DNA of 43,864 bases from Chloroflexota bacterium (GTDB lineage Bacteria; Chloroflexota; Anaerolineae; Promineifilales; Promineifilaceae), in NCBI GenBank assembly GCA_012515125.1, contig JAAYYY010000494.1, positions 1 to 43,864 on the forward strand. Reading direction: 5' to 3'. The notes below the pieces were generated by a model. The model had not been told where the DNA came from, made no database searches, and saw nothing but the letters and a program-made list of their open reading frames with translations. The position numbers and the translations under genes were made by a program. Of this stretch, positions 1 to 8,535 are shown piece by piece (the stretch's first letter is position 1; the number at the start of each line of letters is the position of its first letter).

Positions 1-279
1 GGGCGAGCGCCAGACAAGCAGCGCGATGCTCTGCAGGTAGGCCATCAGCGGCGGGTTGTCGAGGAATACCGAGGACGGCTGGCCGATCAGCAGCCACTCG
101 CCGCCGTCCAGCAGGCGCACCGCGTCGTAGATCTGGTAGGCGTTGTCGTAGCCATGGCGCACGGTTCCCAGCCAGGCAAAGCGGAGGAATGCTCCCACGA
201 CGAGAATGAGAAGGAAGGCGAGGCCGGTCCAGTTCTTGATAATCTGGCTTCCCGTGGACACAAGCGCATTATGGTCCAT
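1..279 (-). CDS. Partial membrane glycosyltransferase, GT39/PMT-like (5' end only)
   Basis: The minus-strand frame from ATG at 279 runs uninterrupted off the left edge, giving 93 N-terminal residues. A hydrophobic segment (about residues 19-36, TGLAFLLILVVGAFLRF) is followed by a loop with YDNAYQIYDAVRLLDGGEW and then DNPPLMAYLQ. This order, one membrane helix then an acidic loop with an NPPL-type motif, is usual for the first periplasmic loop of GT39/ArnT-like dolichol- or undecaprenyl-phosphate-sugar mannosyltransferases. A TAG codon lies in frame three codons upstream of the ATG, so this start is forced. The GT39 call is inference from the short N-terminus; any GT-C fold membrane glycosyltransferase would fit. 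The next gene is divergent. Confidence 0.6.
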   Translation of the reverse strand, partial: MDHNALVSTGSQIIKNWTGLAFLLILVVGAFLRFAWLGTVRHGYDNAYQIYDAVRLLDGGEWLLIGQPSSVFLDNPPLMAYLQSIALLVWRSP

Positions 280-433
280 GCCGCCCTATGGGTGCAAGCA
301 GAACGCCTGGACCGGCATACCAGGGAGGCCGCACGGCCGTTCCGGCGCAACTCTGGCGGGCGATACACGTATGGGAGTATAGAGAGAGGCAGCAGCCGGT
401 CATTGTCGGCTGCTTGGAGAAAAGGAGATTGCC

Positions 434-703
434 GTGAGCAAAGAAGTCATCCTGTTCGCCAGTGAAGAGCCCCAAAGCCTGAAAAGCGTCGCCGCCTTTC
501 TTCGGGACCTGGCCGACCGGCTGGATTCCAACCAGGTGATCCTGCGTAAAGGGGCCGAGGAACTGACCGTGTCGATCCCGAACAACGTCGTTCTGGAGGT
601 CAAGGTAGAAGAAGAGGCCAAGAAACGGCGGACCCAGCGCAGTCTCGAAATCGAGATTGAGTGGTACGAAGGCGAAGCAGAAGGCAGTTTGAGCCTGGGC
701 TGA
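434..703 (+). CDS. Amphi-Trp domain protein
   Basis: 89-residue protein starting at GTG, chosen because AAAGGAG sits 7 bases upstream. It begins with a helical, leucine- and arginine-rich part (residues 15-30, SLKSVAAFLRDLADRL), continues with beta-prone stretches, and ends with LEIEIEWYEGE, the alternating charged strand with a Trp that defines the amphi-Trp domain family. The protein is acidic and has no signal peptide or membrane segment, so it should be cytoplasmic. The molecular function of amphi-Trp proteins is not established. It is a single-gene unit closed by a strong terminator 25 bases downstream. Confidence 0.75.
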   Translation: MSKEVILFASEEPQSLKSVAAFLRDLADRLDSNQVILRKGAEELTVSIPNNVVLEVKVEEEAKKRRTQRSLEIEIEWYEGEAEGSLSLG

Positions 704-727
704 GGCTCAGATTCCATGAAAGCAGCC

Positions 728-764
728 GCCCCCGGAGGAGGTACTCCGGGGGCAGTCTTTTTTT
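728..764 (+). terminator. Intrinsic terminator after the amphi-Trp gene
   Basis: Perfect 10-bp stem (728-737 with 744-753), 6-base loop and a run of seven T (758-764). It ends the plus-strand unit just before the convergent xdhD-like gene. Confidence 0.87.
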
Positions 765-790
765 CTACAGATCAGGGGCGGTTGTCGCCA

Positions 791-3700
791 TCAGGGACAG
801 CTATCTCGCCCCTGTTTCATCGCCAGGAGCAGCGCATCCTGGTCAACCGGCAGGCGGAAGACGCGCACACCGGTGGCGTTGTAGATGGCATTGCAGATAG
901 CCGGCGTCGTCGGAATGGACGACAGCTCGCCCACTCCCTTCGCTCCGTAAGGGCCATCGGCAGCCGGCTCCTCGACGATGATCGAGTCGATACGCGGCGT
1001 GTGCTTGATGCTGGGCATCTTGTAGCGGGCCAGCACGTCGGTGAAGGGGATTCCCTTCTCCACGATGAACTCCTCGGTCAGGGCGTTGCCCAGCCCCATC
1101 ATGATGCCGCCTTCTACCTGCCCTTGCAGGCCAATGGGGTTGAAGGCCTTGCCGACGTCGTTGGCGACAATGATGCGCAGAACGTGTACCTCGCCGGTAG
1201 AGAGGTCCACCTCGACGAGCGCCGCCTGTGTGGCGAAGCTGAAGGCAAAATGCATGTCGCCACCGGTGCCCAGCGGCTGGGTGCGCGGCGCCATGTATTC
1301 GTAGTAGACGCGTGGCTCGCGTCCCTCGTCTACCAGGCGCTGCACCGCCTCGCCAAAGGTGATCTCGTGGCCGTTGGCCCGCACCAGACCTTCCTCAAAG
1401 CGGACCTGTTCGGGCGGCATGTCGAAATCCTCGGCGACGACGGTAACCAGCGCCTCGCGCATCGCGCCGGCAGCCATACGCGCCGCATTGCCGGTGACGT
1501 ATGTTTGCCGGCTAGCGGTCGTGGGCCCGCCGTCCGGCGTCAGGTCGGTGTCGGAGAGGAGCACGCGCACCCGCTGGTAGGGCAGCCCCAGCTCTTCAGC
1601 CGTCGTCTGGGCGAGGATGGTCACGAGCCCCTGCCCGATCTCTGCGGCGCTGGTGCGCACTTCGGCCGTGCCGTCGGGGTAAACCTCGACGATGGCCGCC
1701 GACTTGTCCGGAGCGCCGCCGCCGAGGCCGGTATTCTTATAGGCGCTGGCGACGCCCCAGGCATAGACCTTGTTGCCGTCGCGCCAGAGTATTTCGTTGA
1801 CCGGCGGGCGCTCGCTCAGCCGGGCAAACGGGTTATCTGCTACCGGCGGCTCCTCCCGGCTCACACGCCAGATCTGCTCCTCGACGATGTCTATCGTCTG
1901 CAGCAGACCGACGCTCTCCGTCAGTAGCTGTCCGGTCGCCGTCGCCGAGCCGGTGCGCATGGCGTTGCGCCGGCGGAAAGCCAGCGGGTCCATACCCAGC
2001 TTCTCGGCAAGCATGTCAATCGTCTGCTCCACGGCGAAGGCCGACTGGGTGACGCCAAAGCCCCGGAAGGCGCCGCTGGGCGGGTTGTTGGTGTAGTTGG
2101 CATAGCAGTCGATCTTCGCGTGCGGGAAGACGTAGGGGCCGGTAGCATGGGTTGTGGCCCGCGTCATCACCTTATCGCTGAGGCTGGCGTAGGCACCCCC
2201 ATCCCCGTACAGCTCGGCCCGCACGGCGACCAGATCGCCCTCTTTCGTCGCGCCCATCTTCATGCGGATGACCGTGGCGTGGCGCTTGGGGTGGACGCGC
2301 AGCGATTCCTGGCGGCTGTAGAGCATCTTCACCGGCCGGCCGGTGGCCTGCGCCAGCATGGCGACGTGAATCTGCGCGGCGATATCTTCTTTGCCGCCAA
2401 AGCCCCCGCCGACGAGCGGGCTGACTATGCGCACGGCCCGCTCGGGAATGCCGAGGGCAGCCGCCACCTGGTTGCGGTCGGCATAGGGAATCTGCGAGCC
2501 GACGTAAATGGTCAGCTTCTCGTGCTCGGCGTCGTAGCCCGCGGGCACGCCAATGGCGCATTCTGGCTCCATAAAAGCGTGTTCGGTCGTCGCCGTATAG
2601 TAGGTGCGCTCGACGACCACGTCGGCGCGGGCAAAGCCTTCCGCCACGTCGCCATGACGGACCTTGATGTGTTTGATCGTGTTGCCCTTTTCCCATTCCT
2701 CGTGGACGAGCGGCGCGTTGGAAGCCATGGCGAACTCCGGGCCATCGACCACGTCGATTGGCTCGTAGCTGACGCCGATGAGGTCCAGCGCCTGCTGGGC
2801 GATCTCCGGGCGTTCGGCGGCGACGATGGCCACCGCGTCGCCGATATAGCGCACCTTGTCGCGGGCCAGCGCCGGCCAGTCCTGGTAGACGAGGCCATGG
2901 TTGAGGCGACCGGGCACGCCCTCGGCGGTGAGCACGGCGACCACACCCTCCAGCGCGCGGGCCCGGCTAGTGTCAATTGAGCGGATGCGCGCGTGGGGGT
3001 AGGTGGCGCGCAGTGTGCGCCCGTAGAGCTGGTCAGGGAAGGCGATATCGTCGGTGTAAATGGCTTCGCCGGTTACTTTGGCCACGGCTTCCGGGCGGAT
3101 GACGTTCGTGCCAACCACATTCAGCGGTTGGTTGCTCTCGGGAATCGTCACCGGGAGCGGGGGTTCGCCGCGCAGAATGGCTGCGGCGGACTGGATAGCA
3201 CGGGTAATCGTCGGATAGCCGGCGCAACGGCAGAACGTGTCCTTAAGCGCCACACGGATGTCGGCTTCGCTGGGATCAGGGTTGGCGTCGAGCAGGGCGC
3301 GCGCGGTCATGATCATGCCCGGGATGCAGAAGCCGCATTGTACGGCGCCGTGGCGCACAAACTCGAGCTGCAGTGGATGCAGGCGGTCGAGTTCTTCCTC
3401 CCGGTAGGCCGACGTGCGGCGGGCGACGCTGGGCCGGGGCGGCAGTGCCGCTCGGGATGCAGCCGCCATCCCTTCGATGGTCTCCACGCGCCGGCCCTGA
3501 GCTTTCCACACCGGATAAACGCAAGAATCGACGGGCACGCCGTCCACGAGTACGGTGCACGCCCCACATTCGGCCTCGTTGCAGCCGATCTTCGTCCCGG
3601 TCAGGCCCAGGTCGTAACGCAAAAACTCGGCCAGATAGCGGCTGTCGCGGACCTCGCGCTCGATCTCCTGACCGTTCACGGTGATGCGTAACAAGGACAT
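791..3700 (-). CDS. xdhD: Fused [2Fe-2S]/molybdopterin hydroxylase, XdhD (YgfN)-like
   Basis: 969-residue molybdenum hydroxylase joining the iron-sulfur and molybdopterin subunits in one chain. Residues 1-165 carry a plant-type [2Fe-2S] site (Cys40, 45, 48, 60) and a second one (Cys122, 125, 157, 159). The remainder is the XdhA/CoxL-type molybdopterin domain, with GGGFGGKED, GAFRGFG, EIGQGL and the C-terminal GAKGVGEL that holds the catalytic Glu of xanthine dehydrogenases. The active-site loop AYRCSFR of CO dehydrogenase is absent. Length and fusion match E. coli XdhD/YgfN (956 aa), the family annotated as selenium-dependent xanthine dehydrogenase or selenate reductase Mo subunit. GGAGGAATTTC precedes the ATG. 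With the next two upstream genes it forms the ssnA-ygfM-xdhD set. The true substrate (hypoxanthine, xanthine or another N-heterocycle) cannot be read from sequence. Confidence 0.9.
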   Translation of the reverse strand: MSLLRITVNGQEIEREVRDSRYLAEFLRYDLGLTGTKIGCNEAECGACTVLVDGVPVDSCVYPVWKAQGRRVETIEGMAAASRAALPPRPSVARRTSAYREEELDRLHPLQLEFVRHGAVQCGFCIPGMIMTARALLDANPDPSEADIRVALKDTFCRCAGYPTITRAIQSAAAILRGEPPLPVTIPESNQPLNVVGTNVIRPEAVAKVTGEAIYTDDIAFPDQLYGRTLRATYPHARIRSIDTSRARALEGVVAVLTAEGVPGRLNHGLVYQDWPALARDKVRYIGDAVAIVAAERPEIAQQALDLIGVSYEPIDVVDGPEFAMASNAPLVHEEWEKGNTIKHIKVRHGDVAEGFARADVVVERTYYTATTEHAFMEPECAIGVPAGYDAEHEKLTIYVGSQIPYADRNQVAAALGIPERAVRIVSPLVGGGFGGKEDIAAQIHVAMLAQATGRPVKMLYSRQESLRVHPKRHATVIRMKMGATKEGDLVAVRAELYGDGGAYASLSDKVMTRATTHATGPYVFPHAKIDCYANYTNNPPSGAFRGFGVTQSAFAVEQTIDMLAEKLGMDPLAFRRRNAMRTGSATATGQLLTESVGLLQTIDIVEEQIWRVSREEPPVADNPFARLSERPPVNEILWRDGNKVYAWGVASAYKNTGLGGGAPDKSAAIVEVYPDGTAEVRTSAAEIGQGLVTILAQTTAEELGLPYQRVRVLLSDTDLTPDGGPTTASRQTYVTGNAARMAAGAMREALVTVVAEDFDMPPEQVRFEEGLVRANGHEITFGEAVQRLVDEGREPRVYYEYMAPRTQPLGTGGDMHFAFSFATQAALVEVDLSTGEVHVLRIIVANDVGKAFNPIGLQGQVEGGIMMGLGNALTEEFIVEKGIPFTDVLARYKMPSIKHTPRIDSIIVEEPAADGPYGAKGVGELSSIPTTPAICNAIYNATGVRVFRLPVDQDALLLAMKQGRDSCP

Positions 3701-3713
3701 GAAATTCCTCCAG

Positions 3714-3743
3714 ACAAAAACCGGGCCGATACACGGCCCGGCC
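3714..3743 (-). terminator. Intrinsic terminator inside the ssnA-ygfM-xdhD unit
   Basis: On the minus strand a 7-bp all-GC stem (3741-3735 with 3727-3721, 7-base loop) is followed at once by TTTTTGTC, then by the xdhD ribosome binding site. It lies 20 bases past the ygfM stop and ends about 14 bases before the xdhD start codon. It probably reduces xdhD relative to the upstream genes, or works as a switch. Confidence 0.65.
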
Positions 3744-3761
3744 CATGGATTCTTCGGTTGA

Positions 3762-4691
3762 CTACAGGCCGATGCCTTCCGGCTCGGCGATTCCGGTCAG
3801 CGCCCGGCGCACCGCCAGGGGAAGCGCGCGCTGCAGCAGGACGGCGATCATTTCGACACGATACTCCGCCGTCGCCCGGTGTTTGCTGGTGCGGGGCGAA
3901 AACTCAGACTGGGCTCCGGCGATGGCTCGCTCCAGCCCGCCGGCGAGCGAGTGGCCTGCCAGCGCCCTCTCTGCCTGCCGGGCGCGAGTCGGCACCGGGC
4001 GCACCGGCCCGATACAGATCCGTGCTTCCTCGATCACGGCCGCGTCGGGCGAGCCGTGATCCTGGCCCGGGGCAACCCTGACCCAGACCGCACAGGCGAG
4101 GATGGGCAGGGACACGCCCTGGGGACGCATGATGCGCTTGAAAGCCGAACCCGTGTTAGGGGCTGCCGCGCCAAAGCGGAAGCGGGTGATCATCTCCCGG
4201 CTGTGGTCGATGGCCGAGATGCCCGGCCCTTTGAACAGGCTGAGGATTGGCTGCCATTGACGGCCGAAGCGGCCCGCCACCTCTACTTCGGCGTCGAGCA
4301 CGACCAGGGCCGTCGTGCCGTCGGCGGCCGGGAGGGCGTGGGCCACGTTGCCGCCCAGCGTAGCGACGTTGCGCACCTGCGGCCCGCCGATGACGCCGCA
4401 GCTCTCCACCAGACAGGTGGCATGCTGGGCCATGAAGGGCGCCTTCACGATCTCCGTGTGCGTGACTGCTGCGCCGATCTCCACGATGTCGTTTTCGAGC
4501 TGCAACGTGTGCAGCGACGGAATAGCCGTCACGTCGATCAGGGCTTCGACCGCCGGTTTGCGCCCCTGCTGCATCTCCAGCAGCAGGTCGGTGCCTCCGC
4601 CGATAATGCGCGCATTGCCATCGTGAGCGCGCAGCCGCTCCAGCGCTTCCTCGACGGTTTCAGGATAGTAGTAATGTTGCCACAATGTCAT
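3762..4691 (-). CDS. ygfM: FAD-binding subunit of molybdenum hydroxylase (YgfM/CoxM family)
   Basis: 309-residue FAD-binding protein that would pass electrons from the iron-sulfur centres of the neighbouring XdhD-like chain to its acceptor. The vanillyl-alcohol-oxidase-type FAD signatures are clear: IIGGGTDLL (residues 29-37) and ATLGGNVAHALPAADG (110-125). The CO dehydrogenase flavoprotein C-terminal domain follows. The start at 4691 is preferred to an in-frame GTG at 4706 because GCAGGAG lies 6-7 bases upstream of the ATG and the GTG abuts the ssnA stop. It is 15 bases downstream of ssnA, so cotranscribed. No iron-sulfur cysteine cluster is visible; FAD alone is expected. Confidence 0.88.
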   Translation of the reverse strand: MTLWQHYYYPETVEEALERLRAHDGNARIIGGGTDLLLEMQQGRKPAVEALIDVTAIPSLHTLQLENDIVEIGAAVTHTEIVKAPFMAQHATCLVESCGVIGGPQVRNVATLGGNVAHALPAADGTTALVVLDAEVEVAGRFGRQWQPILSLFKGPGISAIDHSREMITRFRFGAAAPNTGSAFKRIMRPQGVSLPILACAVWVRVAPGQDHGSPDAAVIEEARICIGPVRPVPTRARQAERALAGHSLAGGLERAIAGAQSEFSPRTSKHRATAEYRVEMIAVLLQRALPLAVRRALTGIAEPEGIGL

Positions 4692-4706
4692 CGTCAACTC
4701 CTGCAC

Positions 4707-6086
4707 TCAGTCGCTTAGCTCGCGGAAGCGATCCCAGACGCCACGGGCGACCTTTTGCGACGCCTCCGACAGCTCTCGCTCGTCCAGTCCGGCGGCTTCC
4801 AGCCCCGGCAGCTGTCCCTCCTGCATCACCACCTTGCCGTTGATCACCGTCATGTAAACTGGCGCATCGGCAATGCCGTAGAGGAAATGGCCCCAAAGGT
4901 TGCCGCCGTCCAGCGGCGTGGGGGGATAATAGTCTACGAGGATGAAATCAGCCAGATAATCCGGCGCAATCCGGCCAATCATCTGTCCGGTCAGACGGCG
5001 GTAGATCGCCGGGTTGTTCTGTAGCGTCATCTGCTGGAACTCGTTCCACCCCGGGCGCGGGTCGGTCAAGTGGTGTTTGTGCAGCAGATAGCCGGTGCGC
5101 ACGTCCACCTTCAGATCGGGCGTCATGCCGTCGGTGCCGAGGCCCACGGTGACGCCGCGCTGCAGCAGGGCAAAAACGTCCGCCCGCCCCACAGCGTTGT
5201 TCATGTTCGACTGGGGGTTGTGGACGACGATCGTATCCCGCTCGGCGACGAGGTCCATGCCCTGCTCGTCCAGATAGATACCGTGGGCGGCGATGCTGCG
5301 CGGGCTGAAGATACCAAATTCGTAGAGGCGCCGGGCGACGCTGGCACCGTACCGGGCCTGTGTCTCCTGCTCGTCCAGCGGCCCTTCGAGGACGTGGATG
5401 TGGTGCCCGCGCCCCAGCTGCTCGCCCAGATCGGCAGCCTGGCGTAGCGAGTCGTCGTCCAGAGTGAAGCTGGCGTGCAGGCCGACCATACCGTCGTAAA
5501 GGTGGTGAGGGTCGTCGGCACGCGCTTTCTGCGACTTGCGAATGTAGCGCTCGTTCTCTGCCAGCCCGGCGTCGCGGATGGCCTTGCCGTCACGGTCCGA
5601 GACCTCGTAGCAGAGCAGGCCGCGCATTCCGACCACGGACAGCGCTTCCTCAATACGGTCCAGGCTGCCGGCGACGGCGTAGGGGCTGGCGTGGTGGTCG
5701 ATGACCGCGGTCACCCCTTTGCGCACGGCGGTGATGGCAGGAAGCAGCGTGCTGTAGTATACGGCGTCCAGATCGAGCGCCTTATCCAGCGTCCACCACA
5801 GCCAGGAAAGGATCTGCGCGAAGTCGCGCGCTTGCCGGGACATCGCCAGCCCGCGGGCGTAGGTGCCGTAAAAATGCATGTGGGCGTTGACAAAGCCGGG
5901 CATGAGCAGCCGTCCCCCGCCGTCGACGATCTCGGCGCCGGGAAAGCGCGCCGCGATCTCCTGTTGCGACCCGACGGCGACAATTCGCGGGCCATCGACG
6001 GCGACGGCTGCCCCGGCAAGCAGCCCGCCATCCGCTGCACGTTCGTCATTCGTGAACACAGTGACATTGTTGAAGAGAACCGTCAC
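4707..6086 (-). CDS. ssnA: SsnA-family amidohydrolase (putative aminohydrolase)
   Basis: 459-residue metal-dependent hydrolase of the amidohydrolase superfamily, closest to SsnA and the chlorohydrolase/guanine deaminase group. Visible signatures are the beta-barrel entry GFVNAHMHF with the first metal pair His69/His71, then MVGLHASFTLD, HIHVLEGP, SIAAHGIYL, VHNPQSNMNN and GLGTDGM with the catalytic Asp. SsnA proteins are encoded with XdhD/YgfM-type hydroxylases and are presumed to deaminate or ring-open a purine-like base. The GTG start at 6086 has AGGAGGT 5 bases upstream; an open frame continues another 89 codons upstream, but it is low-complexity and lacks family similarity. First gene of the three-gene molybdenum hydroxylase set. 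Confidence 0.88.
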   Translation of the reverse strand: MTVLFNNVTVFTNDERAADGGLLAGAAVAVDGPRIVAVGSQQEIAARFPGAEIVDGGGRLLMPGFVNAHMHFYGTYARGLAMSRQARDFAQILSWLWWTLDKALDLDAVYYSTLLPAITAVRKGVTAVIDHHASPYAVAGSLDRIEEALSVVGMRGLLCYEVSDRDGKAIRDAGLAENERYIRKSQKARADDPHHLYDGMVGLHASFTLDDDSLRQAADLGEQLGRGHHIHVLEGPLDEQETQARYGASVARRLYEFGIFSPRSIAAHGIYLDEQGMDLVAERDTIVVHNPQSNMNNAVGRADVFALLQRGVTVGLGTDGMTPDLKVDVRTGYLLHKHHLTDPRPGWNEFQQMTLQNNPAIYRRLTGQMIGRIAPDYLADFILVDYYPPTPLDGGNLWGHFLYGIADAPVYMTVINGKVVMQEGQLPGLEAAGLDERELSEASQKVARGVWDRFRELSD

Positions 6087-6171
6087 AGAGACCTCCTGAT
6101 GCGGCGCGGACCGGCGCGGGCACGCCGGGCCTGGGTTACGAAGCGCCTGGTTGGCTGAGTTCTGGGGCCGA

Positions 6172-7080
6172 TTATATGGCAGGGGTAGCGCCTGCGTCCA
6201 CCGGTTCTTCGATCTGCTCCATCCCCAGGGGCAGGCGCGTGTGGAGAAGTGATTGGGTCCGGTTGAGCTGTTCGGCCGTGACCTGAGCGCCAAGGAGGTC
6301 GGCGCCGTCCAGCCGCGCTTTGCGGAGGTTCGTATGGGTGAGGTCGGCGCCACGCAGATCGGCGCCGCTTAGGTTGGCCCCGCCGAGGTGGGCGCCGCGC
6401 AGATTTGCCTCGCGCAGGTCGGCGCTGGAGAGATTGCTCAGCCAGAGGTCCGCTCCCCGGAGGTCGGCCTGCCGCAGGTGGGCGCCGTGCAGGTCCGCCA
6501 GCCAGAGATGGGCGCCGCGTAGCTGAGCGCCGTCCAACAGGGCATAGCTGAAGTCCGCATCGCGCAGGTTGATGATGCGATTGTGTCCGATCAGGCCCGC
6601 GTCTGCAAGATACTGGAGCACCTGACCACGCCCCTCGCCGTCCAGGATACGCAGGACGGCGAGCGTGCGCGCCAGCGCCACACTGCGGACCGTTGCATCG
6701 GCGGGCGCCGTGCGCAGGCCGTTCTTGAGCAGAAACTCGGACATGCTATCCTGATATGAGTCCAGGATCATCTGGCGGCGGCGCGCCTCCGACGTCTCCT
6801 GGATGGTCGCGATGCCCCGCCCCAACGCCTCGCGAATGGCCGACCGCGCGGCGTTTGCCAGCCAGAGCAAACCCAGCAGGACCATCAGGGGCGGCAGCAG
6901 GAGCTGAACCCAGTCCCAGAGATTGCGCGTGCGCTGGAGGTCGCTGTTCTCGGCCTGATAAACGCCAAAGCCGGTCCACGAGGGGGCCAGCTCCGGGCGC
7001 AAGATAAAGACGAGGATGAGGCCCATGCTGAACAGCACAAAGGCCCAGAAGAAGATGAGGCGTGCGCGCGTTTGTTCCAT
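6172..7080 (-). CDS. Pentapeptide-repeat membrane protein
   Basis: 302-residue protein with two membrane helices (about residues 7-27 and 58-77), a linker helix, and from about residue 170 to 270 a run of A(D/N/H)LRxA-type pentapeptides that should form a right-handed quadrilateral beta-helix. The N-terminal half (SEFLLKNGL..., VRSVALARTLAVLRIL) resembles the pre-repeat region of cyanobacterial and chloroflexal pentapeptide proteins. The start ATG is preceded by a weak GACGAGACGAC context only. Its stop lies 85 bases before the ssnA start, so it could be the first gene of that unit, but no functional link is known. Role unknown; membrane-anchored scaffold is inference. Confidence 0.8.
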   Translation of the reverse strand: MEQTRARLIFFWAFVLFSMGLILVFILRPELAPSWTGFGVYQAENSDLQRTRNLWDWVQLLLPPLMVLLGLLWLANAARSAIREALGRGIATIQETSEARRRQMILDSYQDSMSEFLLKNGLRTAPADATVRSVALARTLAVLRILDGEGRGQVLQYLADAGLIGHNRIINLRDADFSYALLDGAQLRGAHLWLADLHGAHLRQADLRGADLWLSNLSSADLREANLRGAHLGGANLSGADLRGADLTHTNLRKARLDGADLLGAQVTAEQLNRTQSLLHTRLPLGMEQIEEPVDAGATPAI

Positions 7081-7414
7081 TGTCGTCTCGTCTAGCGTCT
7101 CGCCTGCCCCACAGGACGAGAGGCGGGGTCGCCTGGCTCTGGCTGGGTCAGAGTGCCCTCCTTACCGCCATTACGCGCACACGAATACTGCTGGTGCACC
7201 GAAGCGGGCAGCGTTACTTCCCTTTGGCGCAGATCCACGTTACAATGAGCACCGTCGGTCGTGGAGTCTCGTTTCACCTGCTCTTGGCAGGAGCAAAACG
7301 ACTCTCCACACTTATGTTATGTAAAAATAGTTCTTTTGGCAAGTGCGATTTCGCACCGCGTGCCGCCCGGCATGATGCCTGTTAGTCACCCAACCAACCC
7401 GAGGAGGTTTTTCC
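7081..7414. other. Divergent intergenic region
   Basis: 334 bases between the divergent pentapeptide-repeat and LLM oxidoreductase genes. It includes an AT-richer patch (about 7305-7340) suitable for promoter opening, but I found no pair of hexamers with good spacing. Small open frames here lack ribosome binding sites and protein-like composition. AGGAGG at 7401-7406 serves the downstream gene. Confidence 0.5.
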
Positions 7415-8422
7415 ATGAGCAATGATTGTGTCGCCCTCTATCTGCAGGATGCCCACCCACTGCGCGAGGGTATCGAGCTGGCCAAATACGCCGAAGAGAA
7501 AGGCTTTGACGCCGTGTGGCAGGCCGAGAGCCGGTTGGTGCGCGATGCCATCGTGCCCATGGCCGCCTATGCCGCCCATACTGAGCGAGTGAAAATCGGC
7601 AGCGGGGTGATCAACAACTGGACCCGCAATATCGGCCTGCTGGCCTCGACCTTCCTGACTCTCGACGACCTGGCGCCCAATCGCATCATCTGCGGCATCG
7701 GCGCCTGGTGGGACCCGCTGGCGCGCAACGTGGGTATCGACCGGCGCAAGCCACTGCAGGCCATGCGGGAGACGGTCGAGGTGTTGCGCCGCCTGCTCAA
7801 CATGGAGAACGTCACCTTCCACGGCGAGTTCCACACCGTCAACGGCATCGAGCTGGACGTCATTCACGGGCGGCGTGAGCCGCGGCACGTCCCCATCTAC
7901 ATCGGCGCGACGGGCGACAAGATGATGGAGCTGACGGGTGAGATCGCCGATGGCGCGGTGCTGAACTACTGCGTCCCGCCGGAGTACAACGACGTGGCGA
8001 TGGCGCATCTGAAGCGCGGCGCCGAGAAGGCGGGCCGCAGCATCGACGACATCGACCGCCCGCAGCTCATTGTCTGCTCCGTACATGAGGACCGCGATGA
8101 GGCGATTCGCGGCGCGAAGATGCTGCTGACCCAGTACCTGGCCCAACAGCCGCACATTGCCAAAGCCAGCGGCGTCGATCCCGAGATCGTGCGCAGGATC
8201 CAGTCGATCCTTGGCTGGCCAGCCACGAAAGAACAGATCCAGGAAGCGATGCAGTTTGTGGACGACGAGCTGGTGCTGCGCATTACCGCGACAGGCACAC
8301 CCGACGAAGCCAAGGCGAAGGTCCGGGAATACGTGGCCAGGGGCGCCACCTGCCCCATCCTCTACCCCCTCGGCGACGCCCGGCTGATGATCGATACGTT
8401 CAGCGATGGCTACAGCGCCTGA
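7415..8422 (+). CDS. LLM-class (luciferase-like) flavin or F420-dependent oxidoreductase
   Basis: 335-residue TIM-barrel protein of the bacterial luciferase superfamily. Typical landmarks are [18 protein letters not shown] near the N-terminus, [39 protein letters not shown] and the [25 protein letters not shown] block shared with Mer-type F420-dependent methylene-tetrahydromethanopterin reductases. These support a coenzyme F420 or FMN cofactor and a hydride-transfer reaction, but the substrate cannot be named. Strong ribosome site GAGGAGG 8 bases before ATG. It is monocistronic: divergent upstream gene and a terminator downstream. Confidence 0.88.
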   Translation: MSNDCVALYLQDAHPLREGIELAKYAEEKGFDAVWQAESRLVRDAIVPMAAYAAHTERVKIGSGVINNWTRNIGLLASTFLTLDDLAPNRIICGIGAWWDPLARNVGIDRRKPLQAMRETVEVLRRLLNMENVTFHGEFHTVNGIELDVIHGRREPRHVPIYIGATGDKMMELTGEIADGAVLNYCVPPEYNDVAMAHLKRGAEKAGRSIDDIDRPQLIVCSVHEDRDEAIRGAKMLLTQYLAQQPHIAKASGVDPEIVRRIQSILGWPATKEQIQEAMQFVDDELVLRITATGTPDEAKAKVREYVARGATCPILYPLGDARLMIDTFSDGYSA

Positions 8423-8452
8423 GAGACCATTGGGGCCTCCGTTATAGAGAAG

Positions 8453-8484
8453 AGGGCGACCACAACGGTCGCCCTTTATGTTTC
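8453..8484 (+). terminator. Intrinsic terminator after LLM oxidoreductase
   Basis: 9-bp perfect stem (8453-8461 with 8467-8475) with ACAAC loop, followed by a mixed T-rich tail (TTTATGTTTCTT). The minus side has CTTCTCT after the stem, so it may also stop transcripts of the convergent YflT-like gene. Confidence 0.72.
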
Positions 8485-8535
8485 TTGCCGCCGGCCAACG
8501 CACCGCAATCGCTGGCGGACCCTGAGTCGCGCGAC

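Noticed and set aside
716-1927. 403-codon plus-strand open frame opposite xdhD
   Set aside because: Its composition is His/Arg/Gly-rich without any domain, and the minus strand carries a complete molybdenum hydroxylase. The same holds for long frames at 2120-2980, 3879-4718, 13110-13727, 29164-30603 and 39576-41105.
6087-6353. 89-codon N-terminal extension of ssnA
   Set aside because: Ser/Pro/Arg-rich, overlaps the pentapeptide-repeat gene, and the GTG at 6086 has AGGAGGT.
6172-6580. Possible DNA tandem repeat in the pentapeptide gene
   Set aside because: The repetition reflects the A(D/N)LxG pentapeptide code and is not an independent DNA element.
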